This document shows positions 63,964 to 64,000 of a stretch of 64,000 nucleotides of DNA, in pieces. Position 1 is the stretch's first letter. Every line of letters starts with the position of its first letter. Where the stretch lies: contig JAJDVW010000083.1 of the NCBI GenBank assembly GCA_022825925.1, positions 1-64,000 of the forward strand, given 5' to 3'. The position numbers and the translations under genes are program-made. The DNA is from Pseudomonadales bacterium (GTDB lineage: Bacteria > Pseudomonadota > Gammaproteobacteria > Pseudomonadales > Azotimanducaceae). The notes beneath the pieces are model-generated. The model saw only the letters and a list, made by a program, of their open reading frames with translations, was not told the DNA's origin and did not search any database.

Positions 63964-64000
63964 CCGTTAGGTCGGTTCGCCGCCGGGCTGCCGGACGGCC

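Overview
The window is a GC-rich bacterial chromosome segment with dense coding and many overlapping start and stop codons. Several features point to a proteobacterium, probably a gammaproteobacterium: three TonB-dependent receptors, a Pseudomonas-like assimilatory nitrate/nitrite operon, a tesA/ybbA/ybbP-type block, FabV, SMUG1-type glycosylase and DUF3604 proteins. The lineage is an inference from gene content only. No rRNA, tRNA, CRISPR array, replication origin or intact insertion sequence was seen.

Layout. 1-5.3 kb: an amidohydrolase cut by the left edge, an Rpn-family nuclease with a duplicated and broken tail, a frameshifted ankyrin gene, a cupin, and an SDR/F420-type oxidoreductase pair. 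5.4-10.6 kb: a defence-like accessory stretch with a phosphorothioation-type HNH endonuclease, a frameshifted hicA beside an intact hicB, and two AAA ATPases with C-terminal nuclease-like motifs, each behind an AT-rich palindromic island. 10.6-15.3 kb: a frameshifted MATE exporter, an unknown gene, a universal stress protein, a formamidopyrimidine-type glycosylase, a crotonase relic and another Rpn fragment. 15.4-25.4 kb: a leftward operon nirB-nirD-nasA-(DmsB/DmsC fusion)-narK-(PP2C/kinase). It sits behind a perfect-looking sigma-54 promoter, but nirB carries an in-frame amber codon. 25.5-31.5 kb: a leftward group of secreted proteins (FG-GAP protein, membrane protein, DUF3604 protein, carboxylesterase lipoprotein), divergent from an HTH regulator.

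32.6-46.4 kb holds propionate/methylmalonyl-CoA metabolism. The B12-dependent methylmalonyl-CoA mutase comes first, then after an accessory interval (coiled-coil gene, transporter relic, MalT-like LuxR regulator) the epimerase, carboxyltransferase and a large biotin carboxylase/BCCP. FabV, HemE and a TonB receptor follow. The two halves of this pathway are each preceded by a copy of the same 57-bp structured repeat. 48.8-57.0 kb: SMUG1, two secreted unknowns, a second DUF3604 protein, and tesA divergent from an ABC transporter pair. 57.1-64.0 kb: an orphan HEPN protein, another Rpn relic, two TonB receptors and small unknown genes at the right edge.

The most striking theme is gene decay. Four loci carry single-base deletions, mostly in short homopolymer runs (Rpn tail copy, ankyrin gene, hicA, MATE), and nirB has a nonsense codon. 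Several genes survive only as ends: crotonase, a GPH-type transporter, three Rpn tails, an ATPase tail and probably group II intron pieces. Either the genome is undergoing deletional erosion or part of this is assembly error. The two can be separated by reads.
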